Of a stretch of DNA of 14,504 nucleotides, positions 6,847 to 13,956 are shown piece by piece. This stretch comes from an uncultured Eubacteriales bacterium. Lineage in GTDB: Bacteria; Bacillota; Clostridia; Christensenellales; CAG-138. The stretch covers positions 1 through 14,504 of the forward strand of contig URQH01000031.1 of the NCBI GenBank assembly GCA_900549955.1, in the 5' to 3' direction. The stretch's first letter is position 1; the number at the start of each line of letters is the position of its first letter. Under the pieces are notes generated by a model, which was not told where the DNA came from, searched no databases, and saw only the letters and a program-made list of their open reading frames with translations. The position numbers were made by a program, and so were the translations under genes.

Positions 6847-6887
6847 AACTGGGGCGCCGAAACCGGCTCAAACGGCACGATCCCCCC

Positions 6888-6916
6888 TTTTCAGATCGGT
6901 GCGAATGCGATACAAT
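6888..6916 (+). promoter_or_regulatory. Candidate promoter of the glycosyltransferase operon
   Basis: TTTTCA (6888-6893) and TACAAT (6911-6916) are 17 bp apart. The leader to the ATG at 6994 is about 70 nt. The WalR-like box lies upstream of this promoter too, about 77 to 93 bp before its start. Confidence 0.55.
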
Positions 6917-6993
6917 AGCAAGCGCGGGTCTGCGACCCCCTGTTTGGCGTGCCCTGGCGCGCCGGCAGTGAGAAACCAAAGGAGTTTCGATCC

Positions 6994-8022
6994 ATGATCG
7001 TCGTCATTCCGGCCTATCAGCCGGACGAAAAGCTGCTGCGCACCGTCGAGGAACTGCGCGCCCATACCGACTATGCCATCGTCGTCGTAGACGACGGCAG
7101 CACGCCGGATCGGCAGCCCATCTTTGCCAGCCTCGACCCTGACGTGACGGTACTCCGCCACGACGTGAACCGCGGCAAGGGCCGCGCGCTCAAGACCGCC
7201 TTTGCCTATATCCAGGAGCACTTCCCGCAAAACGAGGGCATCGTCACCGTGGATGCGGACGGCCAGCACCTGCTGCCGGACATCGTCCGTGTGAGCGAGG
7301 CCTGGGCCGCCCACCCGGAGGCGCTCGTGCTCGGCTCGCGCCGGTTCACCGGCAACGTGCCGTTCAAGAGCCGCGCCGGCAACGCGATCACGCGCAAGGT
7401 GTTCCACGTCTCCACCGGCGTGAAGGTGTTCGACACCCAGACCGGCCTGCGCGCGTTCTCGGTCAGCCGCATTCCCATGATGCTGGAGATGCACGGCGAC
7501 CGGTACGAATACGAGATCAACGTGCTGCTGTACGCCACGCGCCACCACGTGCCCATCCTCGAGGTGTGGATCGAGACGGTCTACATCGAGGATAACGCAT
7601 CGTCACACTTCCACCCGGTGCGCGACGCCTGGCGCATCTACAAGATGATCCTGCTGTTCGTGGCCTCGTCGCTTGCGGCGGCGCTGCTTGACTACGTGCT
7701 CGTGCTCACGCTGCCGCAGCTGCTCGAGCCGTTCATCCCCACGCCGTTGCTCGTGTCCACGGCCATCGCGCGCGTCGTCAGCTCGCTGTGCAACTACTTT
7801 CTCAACGGCAAGCTGGTGTTCGGGGGCTGCTCGAAGGACAGCATCCTCCGTTATTATCTGCTGGTGGCGGGGATCTATGCCGTAAACTATGGCCTGCTCA
7901 CGATATTGAGCGTGCTGCTGCCGCTGCCGCTGTGGCTGGCCAAGCTGCTCGTGGAGATGGTGCTCTACCCGGTCAGCTTTTACCTGCAGCGCCGGTTCGT
8001 GTTCGCCGCGCGCCGGGCATAG
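6994..8022 (+). CDS. GT2 glycosyltransferase fused to a GtrA-type membrane domain
   Basis: A 342-aa two-domain protein. Residues 1-215 are a family 2 glycosyltransferase of the dolichyl/polyprenyl-phosphate sugar synthase type: VVDDGS (31-36), DADGQH (87-92), DTQTGLRAF (147-155). Residues 217-335 are a GtrA domain with four helices (about 217-240, 252-271, 286-308, 313-331) ending in LQRRFVF. Family knowledge suggests transfer of a sugar from a nucleotide donor to a polyprenyl phosphate, with GtrA helping move it across the membrane. The sugar is unknown. The ATG at 6994 has AAAGGAG (6978-6984) 9 nt upstream; an in-frame ATG at 6949 adds 15 unrelated residues. It is the first gene of a likely three-gene operon, divergent from the LCP gene. 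Confidence 0.9.
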   Translation: MIVVIPAYQPDEKLLRTVEELRAHTDYAIVVVDDGSTPDRQPIFASLDPDVTVLRHDVNRGKGRALKTAFAYIQEHFPQNEGIVTVDADGQHLLPDIVRVSEAWAAHPEALVLGSRRFTGNVPFKSRAGNAITRKVFHVSTGVKVFDTQTGLRAFSVSRIPMMLEMHGDRYEYEINVLLYATRHHVPILEVWIETVYIEDNASSHFHPVRDAWRIYKMILLFVASSLAAALLDYVLVLTLPQLLEPFIPTPLLVSTAIARVVSSLCNYFLNGKLVFGGCSKDSILRYYLLVAGIYAVNYGLLTILSVLLPLPLWLAKLLVEMVLYPVSFYLQRRFVFAARRA

Positions 8023-8052
8023 CGGCGCCCCCCCATGCAGACCAACGACCCT

Positions 8053-8070
8053 CTCCCGCGCACGCGGGAG
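8053..8070 (+). other. Hairpin just before the phosphodiester glycosidase ribosome binding site
   Basis: A 7-bp stem (8053-8059 with 8064-8070) with loop GCAC lies directly before AAAGGAG (8072-8078). Its 3' arm includes a second SD-like GGGAG. It could tune translation or protect the downstream message; it has no T-run and is not a terminator. Confidence 0.45.
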
Positions 8071-8082
8071 GAAAGGAGCAAC

Positions 8083-9135
8083 ATGAAAAACATTCCCTCC
8101 GGCAGCCGCGGGCGCATCGTGCGCATGGTCGTCGTCGACCTGCTGGCGTTCGGGCTCGCGCTCTGCATCTTCGCCTATTTTCACCACGTCCGCCAGCCGG
8201 ACACCAAGCCGGTCATGCTGCCCACCCCGTCGCAAACCGCCGCGCCGACCATCGCGCCGGACGTGCAGGCCACGCCGGGCCCGTCTACGGGCGACCCCGG
8301 CGCCACCACGTCCGAGCAGCCGGCCGCCACGCCGGAGCCGGCCGGCCTGCTGGGCGCCAAATACGCCGAAAAGTTCACCGCGGGCGAGGTCGTGCAGGAC
8401 GCGACGAGCTACCGCAGCGCAAACGTCGCGCTCGAGCTGACGCAGGAGCGGCGCTATGACAGCCTCGTGCACATCGTCGATATCTACCTGCGCGACATCA
8501 CGAGCTTCCACGCCGTGACGTGTAAGGAAGCGTTTGGGGAAAACCTGGGCATCGCCGCCATCGGCGAGGCGCTGCCCGGCGCGCTCGCGATCAGCTCCAG
8601 CGACCAGTACCGCAACCGCCCGAGCGGCCAGTGGGGCTTCATCGTAAACGACGGCCTGCTCTACTCGAGCGATACGAACGTGTACGACTTTGCCGTGCTC
8701 TACCTCGACGGCACGATGGAAGTCTATGAAGCGGGCACGGCCGATTTCGACTCGCTCGTGGCGCGCGGCATCCGCCAGGCGTGGACGTTCGGCCCGGCGC
8801 TCGTCAAGGGCGGCGAGGCGGTCGGCAGCTACGACGGCGCGCCCGCCCGGATGCAGACCAACAACCCGCGCGTCGCCATCGGCTACTATGAGCCGGGGCA
8901 TTACTGCCTCGTCATGGTAGACGGCACGCGCGCGAGCAACTCCGGCTCGAAGGGCGCCACGCTCGACGAGCTGACGGAGCTGTTCCTCTCGCTCGGCTGC
9001 ACGGAGGCGCTCAACCTCGACGGCGGCAGCACCGTGGCCATGCGGTTCGGCAGCCAGACGCTGAACACGAGCACGCGCAGCCTGACCAACGCCATCTACA
9101 TCAGCGAGCCGGATACGGCACAGGGGGGAAACTGA
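8083..9135 (+). CDS. Membrane-anchored phosphodiester glycosidase (NAGPA family)
   Basis: A 350-aa protein with one N-terminal membrane helix (about 13-33), a Pro/Thr/Ala-rich spacer (40-88), and an extracytoplasmic NAGPA (DUF2233-like) domain (about 100-345). Family landmarks are NPRVAIGYY (261-269), the VMVDG strand (277-281), SKGATLDELTELFLSLG (289-305) and ALNLDGGST (309-317). The family cleaves sugar-1-phosphodiester bonds; the animal member uncovers mannose 6-phosphate by removing GlcNAc. Here the target may be an envelope glycopolymer, which is an inference. The ATG at 8083 follows AAAGGAG (8072-8078); an in-frame ATG at 8035 lies before the ribosome binding site. It is 60 bp after the glycosyltransferase gene and 1 bp before the next one, so probably cotranscribed. 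Confidence 0.88.
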   Translation: MKNIPSGSRGRIVRMVVVDLLAFGLALCIFAYFHHVRQPDTKPVMLPTPSQTAAPTIAPDVQATPGPSTGDPGATTSEQPAATPEPAGLLGAKYAEKFTAGEVVQDATSYRSANVALELTQERRYDSLVHIVDIYLRDITSFHAVTCKEAFGENLGIAAIGEALPGALAISSSDQYRNRPSGQWGFIVNDGLLYSSDTNVYDFAVLYLDGTMEVYEAGTADFDSLVARGIRQAWTFGPALVKGGEAVGSYDGAPARMQTNNPRVAIGYYEPGHYCLVMVDGTRASNSGSKGATLDELTELFLSLGCTEALNLDGGSTVAMRFGSQTLNTSTRSLTNAIYISEPDTAQGGN

Positions 9136-9136
9136 C

Positions 9137-9445
9137 ATGAAACGGGCACTTCCTCACATCACGATCATCCTGTCGCTCATGACGCTCACGTTTTTCGTGA
9201 TCGAGCGGTTCAACGAGATGATGGGCTTCATGACGAGCAAACTGAGCCAGTGGGTGTTTGCGATACTCGCAGTATTCGCGCTCATCACCTCGCTGCGGCT
9301 CATCGTGTGCGACTGGAACGCGGACCGGCGCGCGCGGGAGCGGCAGGCCCGCCTGCACCGGCAGGCGCTGCGGCGCCAGGCACAGATGGCCGCGCAGGAG
9401 CAGGAATCCGTCCCGCAGGCCCCGGCACACCGCGACGACGCATAA
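9137..9445 (+). CDS. Small two-helix membrane protein of unknown function
   Basis: A 102-aa protein that I do not recognise. Two hydrophobic segments lie at about 7-23 and 38-57, followed by a strongly basic, Arg/Gln-rich tail (about 62-85) that should be cytoplasmic and probably helical. The ATG is 1 nt after the stop of the phosphodiester glycosidase gene, with a G-rich site (9122-9127) upstream, so translation is likely coupled. Its place as last gene in the operon suggests a helper or membrane partner for the two upstream proteins; this is inference only. Confidence 0.75.
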   Translation: MKRALPHITIILSLMTLTFFVIERFNEMMGFMTSKLSQWVFAILAVFALITSLRLIVCDWNADRRARERQARLHRQALRRQAQMAAQEQESVPQAPAHRDDA

Positions 9446-9495
9446 CCGCATCCGGGTACAGCAAGCGACAGGCGCCCCGCGCCAAGGCATAGTAA

Positions 9496-9527
9496 AGCGC
9501 CCCGCCGGCAGTTGCCGGCGGGGCGCT
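9496..9527. terminator. Hairpin terminator between the convergent small membrane protein and PAP2 genes
   Basis: A 14-bp near-perfect GC stem (9496-9509 with 9514-9527) has loop AGTT. The plus-strand tail is T-poor (GCTCTGTCCTTTT); the minus-strand tail is TTTAC. It is probably shared by both strands but is weaker than the other terminators. Confidence 0.65.
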
Positions 9528-9558
9528 GCTCTGTCCTTTCCCGGGGTCCCCGCCCGCT

Positions 9559-10479
9559 TCAGCGCCGCGCGCCGAGCCGCGCCCAGAAGCGGAACGTGAG
9601 CGGCCACAGCGCGCCGCCCGTGAGCACCATGAGGAAATACCGGATCGCGTGCGCCGACGCATGGCCGCCCGTGAGCAGCAGCAGCGGCTCCTTGGTCAGC
9701 GCCCGCACCGCCACGACGAGGCCGAGCCCGAGCGCGCACTTGGCCACCTGCCCGAAAAGCGGCGCGCGCGGGTCGAACCGGAGGCGCGCCACATCCAGCG
9801 CGTACACCGGCAGCAGCCCGGCGGCGACGCCCAGCAGGGTATAGGCGTTCTTCTCGCCGCTCTCGTGGAACGCCGGGATCGCGTTTGCGGGCGGCGGCGC
9901 CAGCTCCACATACAGCACAAACAGCACGGAGAAGAGGAGCAGCGCGCCAAAGAGCGCCGGCAGCACGCGCCGGTCCGTCTCCGCGCGCACAAACAGCGGC
10001 CAGATCAGCAGCACCAGCGCCGCGCCCAGCGCGAGCGACACGCCCACGTCCAGCGGCGTATGCACGCCCAGATACAGCCGCGAAAACGCCACGAGGAGTA
10101 TGACCGCCACACAGGCGACGCGCACCGCGCGCCGCCTGCTCGTGCGCGCAATGCCGCCATAGGTGCCCACGGCGTTCTGCGTGTGGCCACTGGGGAACGA
10201 ATAGCCCGTGGCGGCGCCGCGCGCGCTCTCCACGATCGTAAACTGCGGGTCCAGCAGCCACGGCCGCGGCACGCAGCACAGGAGCTTCAGAAACTGGTTG
10301 GCCAGCGTGCCGAGAAAGCCGGTGTACAGCAGAAAATACCCGCGCCGCTTGTCCACGCACCAGAACATGCACATGGCCACGACCATGAACAGCGTCTCGT
10401 CCCCCAGATAGGTGAGCGCGCCGAACACGGCGTCCCAAAAGGGCGTGCGCAGGCCCTCCAGCAACCGCAATACCGCCAT
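9559..10479 (-). CDS. PAP2-family membrane phosphatase
   Basis: A 306-aa polytopic membrane protein with all three PAP2 phosphatase motifs: K65-x6-R72-P73, P96-S-G-H99 and S133-R134-x5-H140-x3-D144. H99 and H140 are the expected catalytic residues, facing outside the cell in this family. The family removes phosphate from lipids such as undecaprenyl pyrophosphate or phosphatidate. The C-terminal half (150-300) adds several more helices than the shortest members have. The ATG at 10479 has a GGAG/GAGG-rich site upstream; a TTG/ATG at 10518 would lie upstream of the likely ribosome binding site. It is divergent from the NlpC/P60 gene. A role in recycling lipid carrier for the envelope genes nearby is inferred. 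Confidence 0.9.
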   Translation of the reverse strand: MAVLRLLEGLRTPFWDAVFGALTYLGDETLFMVVAMCMFWCVDKRRGYFLLYTGFLGTLANQFLKLLCCVPRPWLLDPQFTIVESARGAATGYSFPSGHTQNAVGTYGGIARTSRRRAVRVACVAVILLVAFSRLYLGVHTPLDVGVSLALGAALVLLIWPLFVRAETDRRVLPALFGALLLFSVLFVLYVELAPPPANAIPAFHESGEKNAYTLLGVAAGLLPVYALDVARLRFDPRAPLFGQVAKCALGLGLVVAVRALTKEPLLLLTGGHASAHAIRYFLMVLTGGALWPLTFRFWARLGARR

Positions 10480-10520
10480 TTCCCTCTCTCCCCCAGTCCT
10501 TTTTTCACAGCATAGCATAT

Positions 10521-10529
10521 ATTGTAGCA
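10521..10529 (-). promoter_or_regulatory. Extended -10 promoter of the PAP2 gene
   Basis: On the minus strand, TGCTACAAT (10529-10521) has the TGn extension and a TACAAT -10. A TTGCGG (10553-10548) lies 21 bp upstream, too far for a normal -35. No clear promoter is visible for the divergent gene at 10599. Confidence 0.55.
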
Positions 10530-10543
10530 GGGGGGAACCCCCC
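10530..10543. repeat. Perfect G6-AA-C6 inverted repeat between divergent genes
   Basis: Six G, AA, then six C form a perfect 6-bp inverted repeat just upstream of the PAP2 -10 element. It could be an operator or a hairpin in the leader of the divergent gene. It does not extend further. Confidence 0.6.
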
Positions 10544-10598
10544 GCCGCCGCAACGCGCGCCCTCCCGGAGCGCGCGCGGCAGGAAGGAGTCCACTGCT

Positions 10599-11522
10599 AT
10601 GACGTTTACACGAAATCTCAAACACATGATGTCCGGCCCGGACGTCAAATACATGAAAGACGCGCTCGTCGCGCTCGGCGAGCTGTATCAGTCCACACAC
10701 GACCTGTTCGGCGACGACACGCTCGCAGCCGTGAAGGCCTACCAGCGCACGCACCGGGATACGGCCGGGCGGCGGCTCACCGTCGACGGGATCATCGGCG
10801 CGCGCACCTGGGCGGCCATCGAACGCGACCTCAACGCGCTGGACGCGCCCGCGCCGCCCGCAGAGCCGGAAACGCCGCCCGCGCAGGGGGACGCCGGCCT
10901 GCCCGCCAACATCGGCCCGCAGGCGGCCGCCGCCATCGCCGCCGACCTGCCCGGCCTGTCCGGCACGCGGCAGGCGCTCGTGCGGGAGGCGCTCCGCTAT
11001 GCGTTCGACCCCGCCGTCCCCGCGCGCTACCCCTACAGCCTGTACATCCGCGGCGGAAACCTGTACAATACCGACCTCACGCTGAACGTGATCACCGCCG
11101 CGCGCATCGAGGACGGCGCCAGGCGCCAGCCCGAGTTCTACAGCGGCGGCAGCAAGGCGATGATGCTCGCCGCCGTGGCGGCCGACCCGAAGACCACCGG
11201 CGCGGACTGCTCCGGCGGCATCGTGGGGCTGATGCGCCACTTTGAGCTCACCGCGCCGACGTTCGACGCAACGGCCAACAGCCTGTGCGGCAGCAGCCAC
11301 AGCACCGCGGTCGCCCGCACCGCGCTGCAGCCGGGCGACTGGGTCGGGCGCGACGGCCACATCGGCGTGTATGTGGGCGGCGGGTACGTCGTCGAGTGGA
11401 TGGGCAAGCTGTATGGCTGCCAGCTCAGCCGGCTGGCCGCCCGCCAGGGCTACGACTTCGTGGCCAAGCGCCTGCGCAGCCGCAGCGGCTGGACGAAGTT
11501 CCGCCGTCCGCGCTATTACTGA
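10599..11522 (+). CDS. Peptidoglycan-binding and NlpC/P60-like cell wall hydrolase
   Basis: A 307-aa protein. Residues 11-78 form a PG_binding_1 domain (SGPDVKYMKDAL, TLAAVKAYQ, DGIIGARTW). A Pro/Ala linker follows (82-105), then an NlpC/P60-like cysteine peptidase domain (about 120-300) with C204 in ADCSGG and H254 in GHIGVYVG. E266 or a nearby polar residue may complete the active site. Such enzymes cut stem peptides of peptidoglycan. There is no signal peptide or membrane helix, which is unusual for a wall enzyme and resembles phage endolysins, but no other phage gene is nearby. The ATG has AAGGAG (10584-10589) 9 nt upstream. It appears monocistronic, ending at a terminator. Confidence 0.85.
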   Translation: MTFTRNLKHMMSGPDVKYMKDALVALGELYQSTHDLFGDDTLAAVKAYQRTHRDTAGRRLTVDGIIGARTWAAIERDLNALDAPAPPAEPETPPAQGDAGLPANIGPQAAAAIAADLPGLSGTRQALVREALRYAFDPAVPARYPYSLYIRGGNLYNTDLTLNVITAARIEDGARRQPEFYSGGSKAMMLAAVAADPKTTGADCSGGIVGLMRHFELTAPTFDATANSLCGSSHSTAVARTALQPGDWVGRDGHIGVYVGGGYVVEWMGKLYGCQLSRLAARQGYDFVAKRLRSRSGWTKFRRPRYY

Positions 11523-11603
11523 CAGCGCGCGCCCCGCAAACGCGGGCGGCTGGTCCGCGCTATGGCTGACGACGAGCGCCCGGCAGGGCGTTTGCAGGCG
11601 CAG

Positions 11604-11633
11604 AGGGGCGCGGCGTTCCCGCCGCGCCCCTTT
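11604..11633 (+). terminator. Terminator after the NlpC/P60 gene
   Basis: A 12-bp stem (11604-11615 with 11620-11631) has loop TTCC and is followed by TTT. It lies 82 bp after the stop. The convergent M15 gene ends just beyond it, but read on that strand the hairpin lacks a T-run. Confidence 0.75.
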
Positions 11634-11657
11634 GCCATGCCGCAACGTCCGTCCCCG

Positions 11658-12941
11658 TCACGGGGCAGGCGTCTCCAGATAGTCGAACACCTTGCGCAGG
11701 CCGCCCGCGCCGTCGTGGCTGCCATAGACGAACTCGGACAGCGTAAAGTGCATCGCGTCGCTCGTGCTGCGATAGTAGTGCGCCCAGAGGAAGCCGGCGC
11801 GGTAGAACGCCAGCTCGTAGAGCAGGTAGTTGACCACCGTCTCGGGCACGCCGCACAGCAGCGCGTCGTACGCGCCGTCATACGTATAGTCGTAGCAGGG
11901 GACGCCGTCCACCGTCACAATGCCGTTGTACGCCAGGTGGTCGCGCACCTCGCCGTCGATCACGGCCTTGTTCTCCGCCTCGTTGAGGTTGGGCGAAAGG
12001 GAGGCGTTCAGATCGACCGCCGTGCCGAACCCGTGGTGGCTGATGGTCTGCAAACTGGACGTGAAGCGGGACACGTAGCACCCGTCGTACGTGCCCACGA
12101 GGTCGGCCAGCAGCACCGGGCCGGAGTCGCCGTTCGTGCCGGACACGCGCACATATGTGCCGCGCAGGTACGCGAGCGCCCGCTCAAAATACGGCACCGC
12201 GTCCACGTGCACGCGCCACGTCTCGCCCTCCGGCAGGCCCTCGATCGTGGTGATGTACGTCTCCTCCCAGTCCGGGTCGGCCAGGATGTACCGTCGGTCG
12301 ACCCACTGGTAGCGGTAGCAGAAGCGGTCGGTATCGCCGCCGAAAAAGGCGAGCGCCTCGTTGTAAGAGTCGTTGAAGTCCTCGGGGACGAGCTGCTCCC
12401 ACGCGTCGCCCATCACGTAAAAGCGCACGCGCAGCAGCTCCACGGACTTGGCCCCCTCGCTCGAGGCGATGACCTTCAGCGTGTGCACGCCGGTCCGCAG
12501 CTCGGCCAGGTCGAGCTGCCCGGTGATCGACGTGCCCTCGAGCGTGTCGGCGCTGTCCAGCCGGTAGGTGTAGACCTCGCTGCCCTCCGGGAAGTACACC
12601 GTGTAGCGGTACGGGTAAAACGGGTCGCTGTGATAGGCGCAGGAGATCGTCACGGTCACGCCCGTGAGCGGGTAGTTGGCGCGCACCTCCCCGGCGATGG
12701 GGTAGCCCGTGCCGAGCGCGTGCCGGTAGCCGTCCTCCATGAGCGGCCGCTCCGGGTCCTCCACAAACGCGAACGACGCCTCCGGCGCCGGCGACGCCTG
12801 CTCAAGCAGCGTGAGCGGGGCGCGCGTGCCGAGCGCGTGCTGCGGCGCGCCGCACGAGAGCAGCGCGACCCCGAGCAGCGCCCCCGCGAGCGCGGCGGCG
12901 ATGCAGATGGCCAGGCGTTGCCTGCGGTTCCAGCGTGCCAT
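11658..12941 (-). CDS. M15-family (VanY-like) D-Ala-D-Ala carboxypeptidase lipoprotein
   Basis: A 427-aa exported protein. Residues 1-30 look like a lipoprotein signal: basic start, hydrophobic stretch, and LLSC with the lipid Cys at C30. Residues 80-180 are beta-rich and may form an immunoglobulin-like domain. Residues about 200-427 hold the peptidase part, with S301-x-H303-xx-G306-x-A308-x-D310 matching the VanY/M15 zinc signature and H398 (DAMHF) as the likely third ligand. The family trims terminal D-Ala or cuts peptides in peptidoglycan. The ATG at 12941 has a GGGAGG site upstream; the frame stays open to 13076, but that part overlaps the promoter. It is divergent from deoD and convergent with the NlpC/P60 gene. 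Confidence 0.85.
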   Translation of the reverse strand: MARWNRRQRLAICIAAALAGALLGVALLSCGAPQHALGTRAPLTLLEQASPAPEASFAFVEDPERPLMEDGYRHALGTGYPIAGEVRANYPLTGVTVTISCAYHSDPFYPYRYTVYFPEGSEVYTYRLDSADTLEGTSITGQLDLAELRTGVHTLKVIASSEGAKSVELLRVRFYVMGDAWEQLVPEDFNDSYNEALAFFGGDTDRFCYRYQWVDRRYILADPDWEETYITTIEGLPEGETWRVHVDAVPYFERALAYLRGTYVRVSGTNGDSGPVLLADLVGTYDGCYVSRFTSSLQTISHHGFGTAVDLNASLSPNLNEAENKAVIDGEVRDHLAYNGIVTVDGVPCYDYTYDGAYDALLCGVPETVVNYLLYELAFYRAGFLWAHYYRSTSDAMHFTLSEFVYGSHDGAGGLRKVFDYLETPAP

Positions 12942-13002
12942 GCGGTTCCCTCCCCCTGTGCTTCTCCCGCCCGGGCGCTGCCGGGGCGGGGATGCCGCTT
13001 CC

Positions 13003-13011
13003 ATTATACCA
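13003..13011 (-). promoter_or_regulatory. Extended -10 promoter of the M15 gene
   Basis: On the minus strand, TGGTATAAT (13011-13003) is identical to the LCP promoter element. No good -35 is visible. The leader is about 55 nt. Confidence 0.7.
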
Positions 13012-13132
13012 CGTCCGTCCGACAGATTTTTTAAACAAACTGGGAAAATCGCGCGCCGCGCGCCCCGCCGCCGCAACCGGATACAGGCATGCGCGCGCCC
13101 GGCCGCCGGGCTATACTTTTGCCGCCCGGCTG

Positions 13133-13141
13133 TGGTATACT
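13133..13141 (+). promoter_or_regulatory. Extended -10 promoter of deoD
   Basis: TGGTATACT (13133-13141) is a good extended -10, 34 bp before the GTG start. A second TATACT lies at 13112-13117. No clear -35 fits either. Confidence 0.6.
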
Positions 13142-13174
13142 GAAGAAAAATCGATTGACAATGGAGGGATAGCA

Positions 13175-13891
13175 GTGACCAACGCCAATTTGACCCCGCA
13201 CATCGCCTGTGCGCCGGAGGATTTTGCCAGGACCGTGCTCATGCCGGGCGACCCGCTTCGCGCCAAGTTCATCGCCGAGACCTACCTGACCGACCGCGAG
13301 CTGGTCAACAACGTCCGCGGCGTGCAGGGCTACACCGGCTATTTCGAGGGCAAGCGCGTGTCCGTCATGGCCAGCGGCATGGGCATGCCGTCCATCGGCA
13401 TCTATTCTTACGAGCTGTTCCACATGTTCGGCGTGGAACAGATCATCCGCATCGGCTCCGCCGGCGCGATCGACCCGTCGCTCCAGCTGTTCGACCTCGT
13501 GCTCGGCCAGGGCGCCTGCACCGATTCGGCCTACACCTCGCAGTTCCTGCCGCGCGGCACGTACGCGCCCATCGCGGACTACGGCCTGCTGAGCGCCGCC
13601 GCGGTCGAGTGCGAACGGCGCGGCCTGCGGCACAAGGTCGGCAACCTGCTCTCGTCCGACTGTTTCTATGGCGAGAGCGGCATCCCCGGCACGCTCGAGT
13701 GGCGCAAGCTGGGCGTGCTGGCCGTCGAGATGGAGGCCGCCGCGCTGTACGCCAACGCCGCGCGCGCCGGCAAGAAGGCGCTGTGCATCTGCACGATCTC
13801 CGACCTCGTGGAGACCGGCTCGGTCACGACGGCCGAGCAGCGCCAGACCGCCTTCCACGACATGATGCAGGTCGCGCTCACGATCGCCTGA
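13175..13891 (+). CDS. deoD: Purine nucleoside phosphorylase DeoD
   Basis: A 238-aa cytoplasmic enzyme, close to the 239 aa of E. coli DeoD. It splits purine (deoxy)nucleosides with phosphate to base and (deoxy)ribose 1-phosphate, in salvage. It aligns along its whole length: TPHI with H9, MPGDPLRAKFIAE with R29, NNVRG with R48, IIRIGSAGA with R92, the EMEAAALY block (E185-E187), CTISD with D210, and R223 near the end. These match the phosphate-, ribose- and base-binding residues of the hexameric family. The start is a GTG at 13175, with GGAGGG (13163-13168) 6 nt upstream; the frame is open further upstream but crosses the promoter. It is monocistronic, between its own promoter and terminator. 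Confidence 0.95.
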   Translation: MTNANLTPHIACAPEDFARTVLMPGDPLRAKFIAETYLTDRELVNNVRGVQGYTGYFEGKRVSVMASGMGMPSIGIYSYELFHMFGVEQIIRIGSAGAIDPSLQLFDLVLGQGACTDSAYTSQFLPRGTYAPIADYGLLSAAAVECERRGLRHKVGNLLSSDCFYGESGIPGTLEWRKLGVLAVEMEAAALYANAARAGKKALCICTISDLVETGSVTTAEQRQTAFHDMMQVALTIA

Positions 13892-13905
13892 CCCCCTGCC
13901 CGCGC

Positions 13906-13941
13906 ACGGCGGCCGGAGCCTTCCGCTCCGGCCGCCGTTTT
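13906..13941 (+). terminator. Terminator of deoD
   Basis: A perfect 14-bp stem (13906-13919 with 13925-13938) has loop CTTCC and ends in TTTT (13938-13941), 15 bp after the stop. Confidence 0.92.
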
Positions 13942-13956
13942 GTCCGCCCGCGCCGG

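Noticed and set aside
5523..6971. 482-codon plus-strand frame antisense to the LCP gene
   Set aside because: His/Arg/Val-rich shadow; the LCP gene on the other strand has clear domains, start and terminator.
7603..9138. 511-codon minus-strand frame antisense to the glycosyltransferase and phosphodiester glycosidase genes
   Set aside because: Spans two real genes of the other strand and has low-complexity shadow composition.
10599..11522. Endolysin of a prophage
   Set aside because: No other phage-like gene, attachment site or integrase is visible in the window, so only the protein layout supports it.
11562..13034. 490-codon plus-strand frame antisense to the M15 gene
   Set aside because: The M15 gene has a signal sequence and zinc motif; this frame has only shadow composition.
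13155..13160. Perfect TTGACA as a -35 element
   Set aside because: It lies just before the deoD ribosome binding site, after the likely promoter, and no -10 follows at the right distance.
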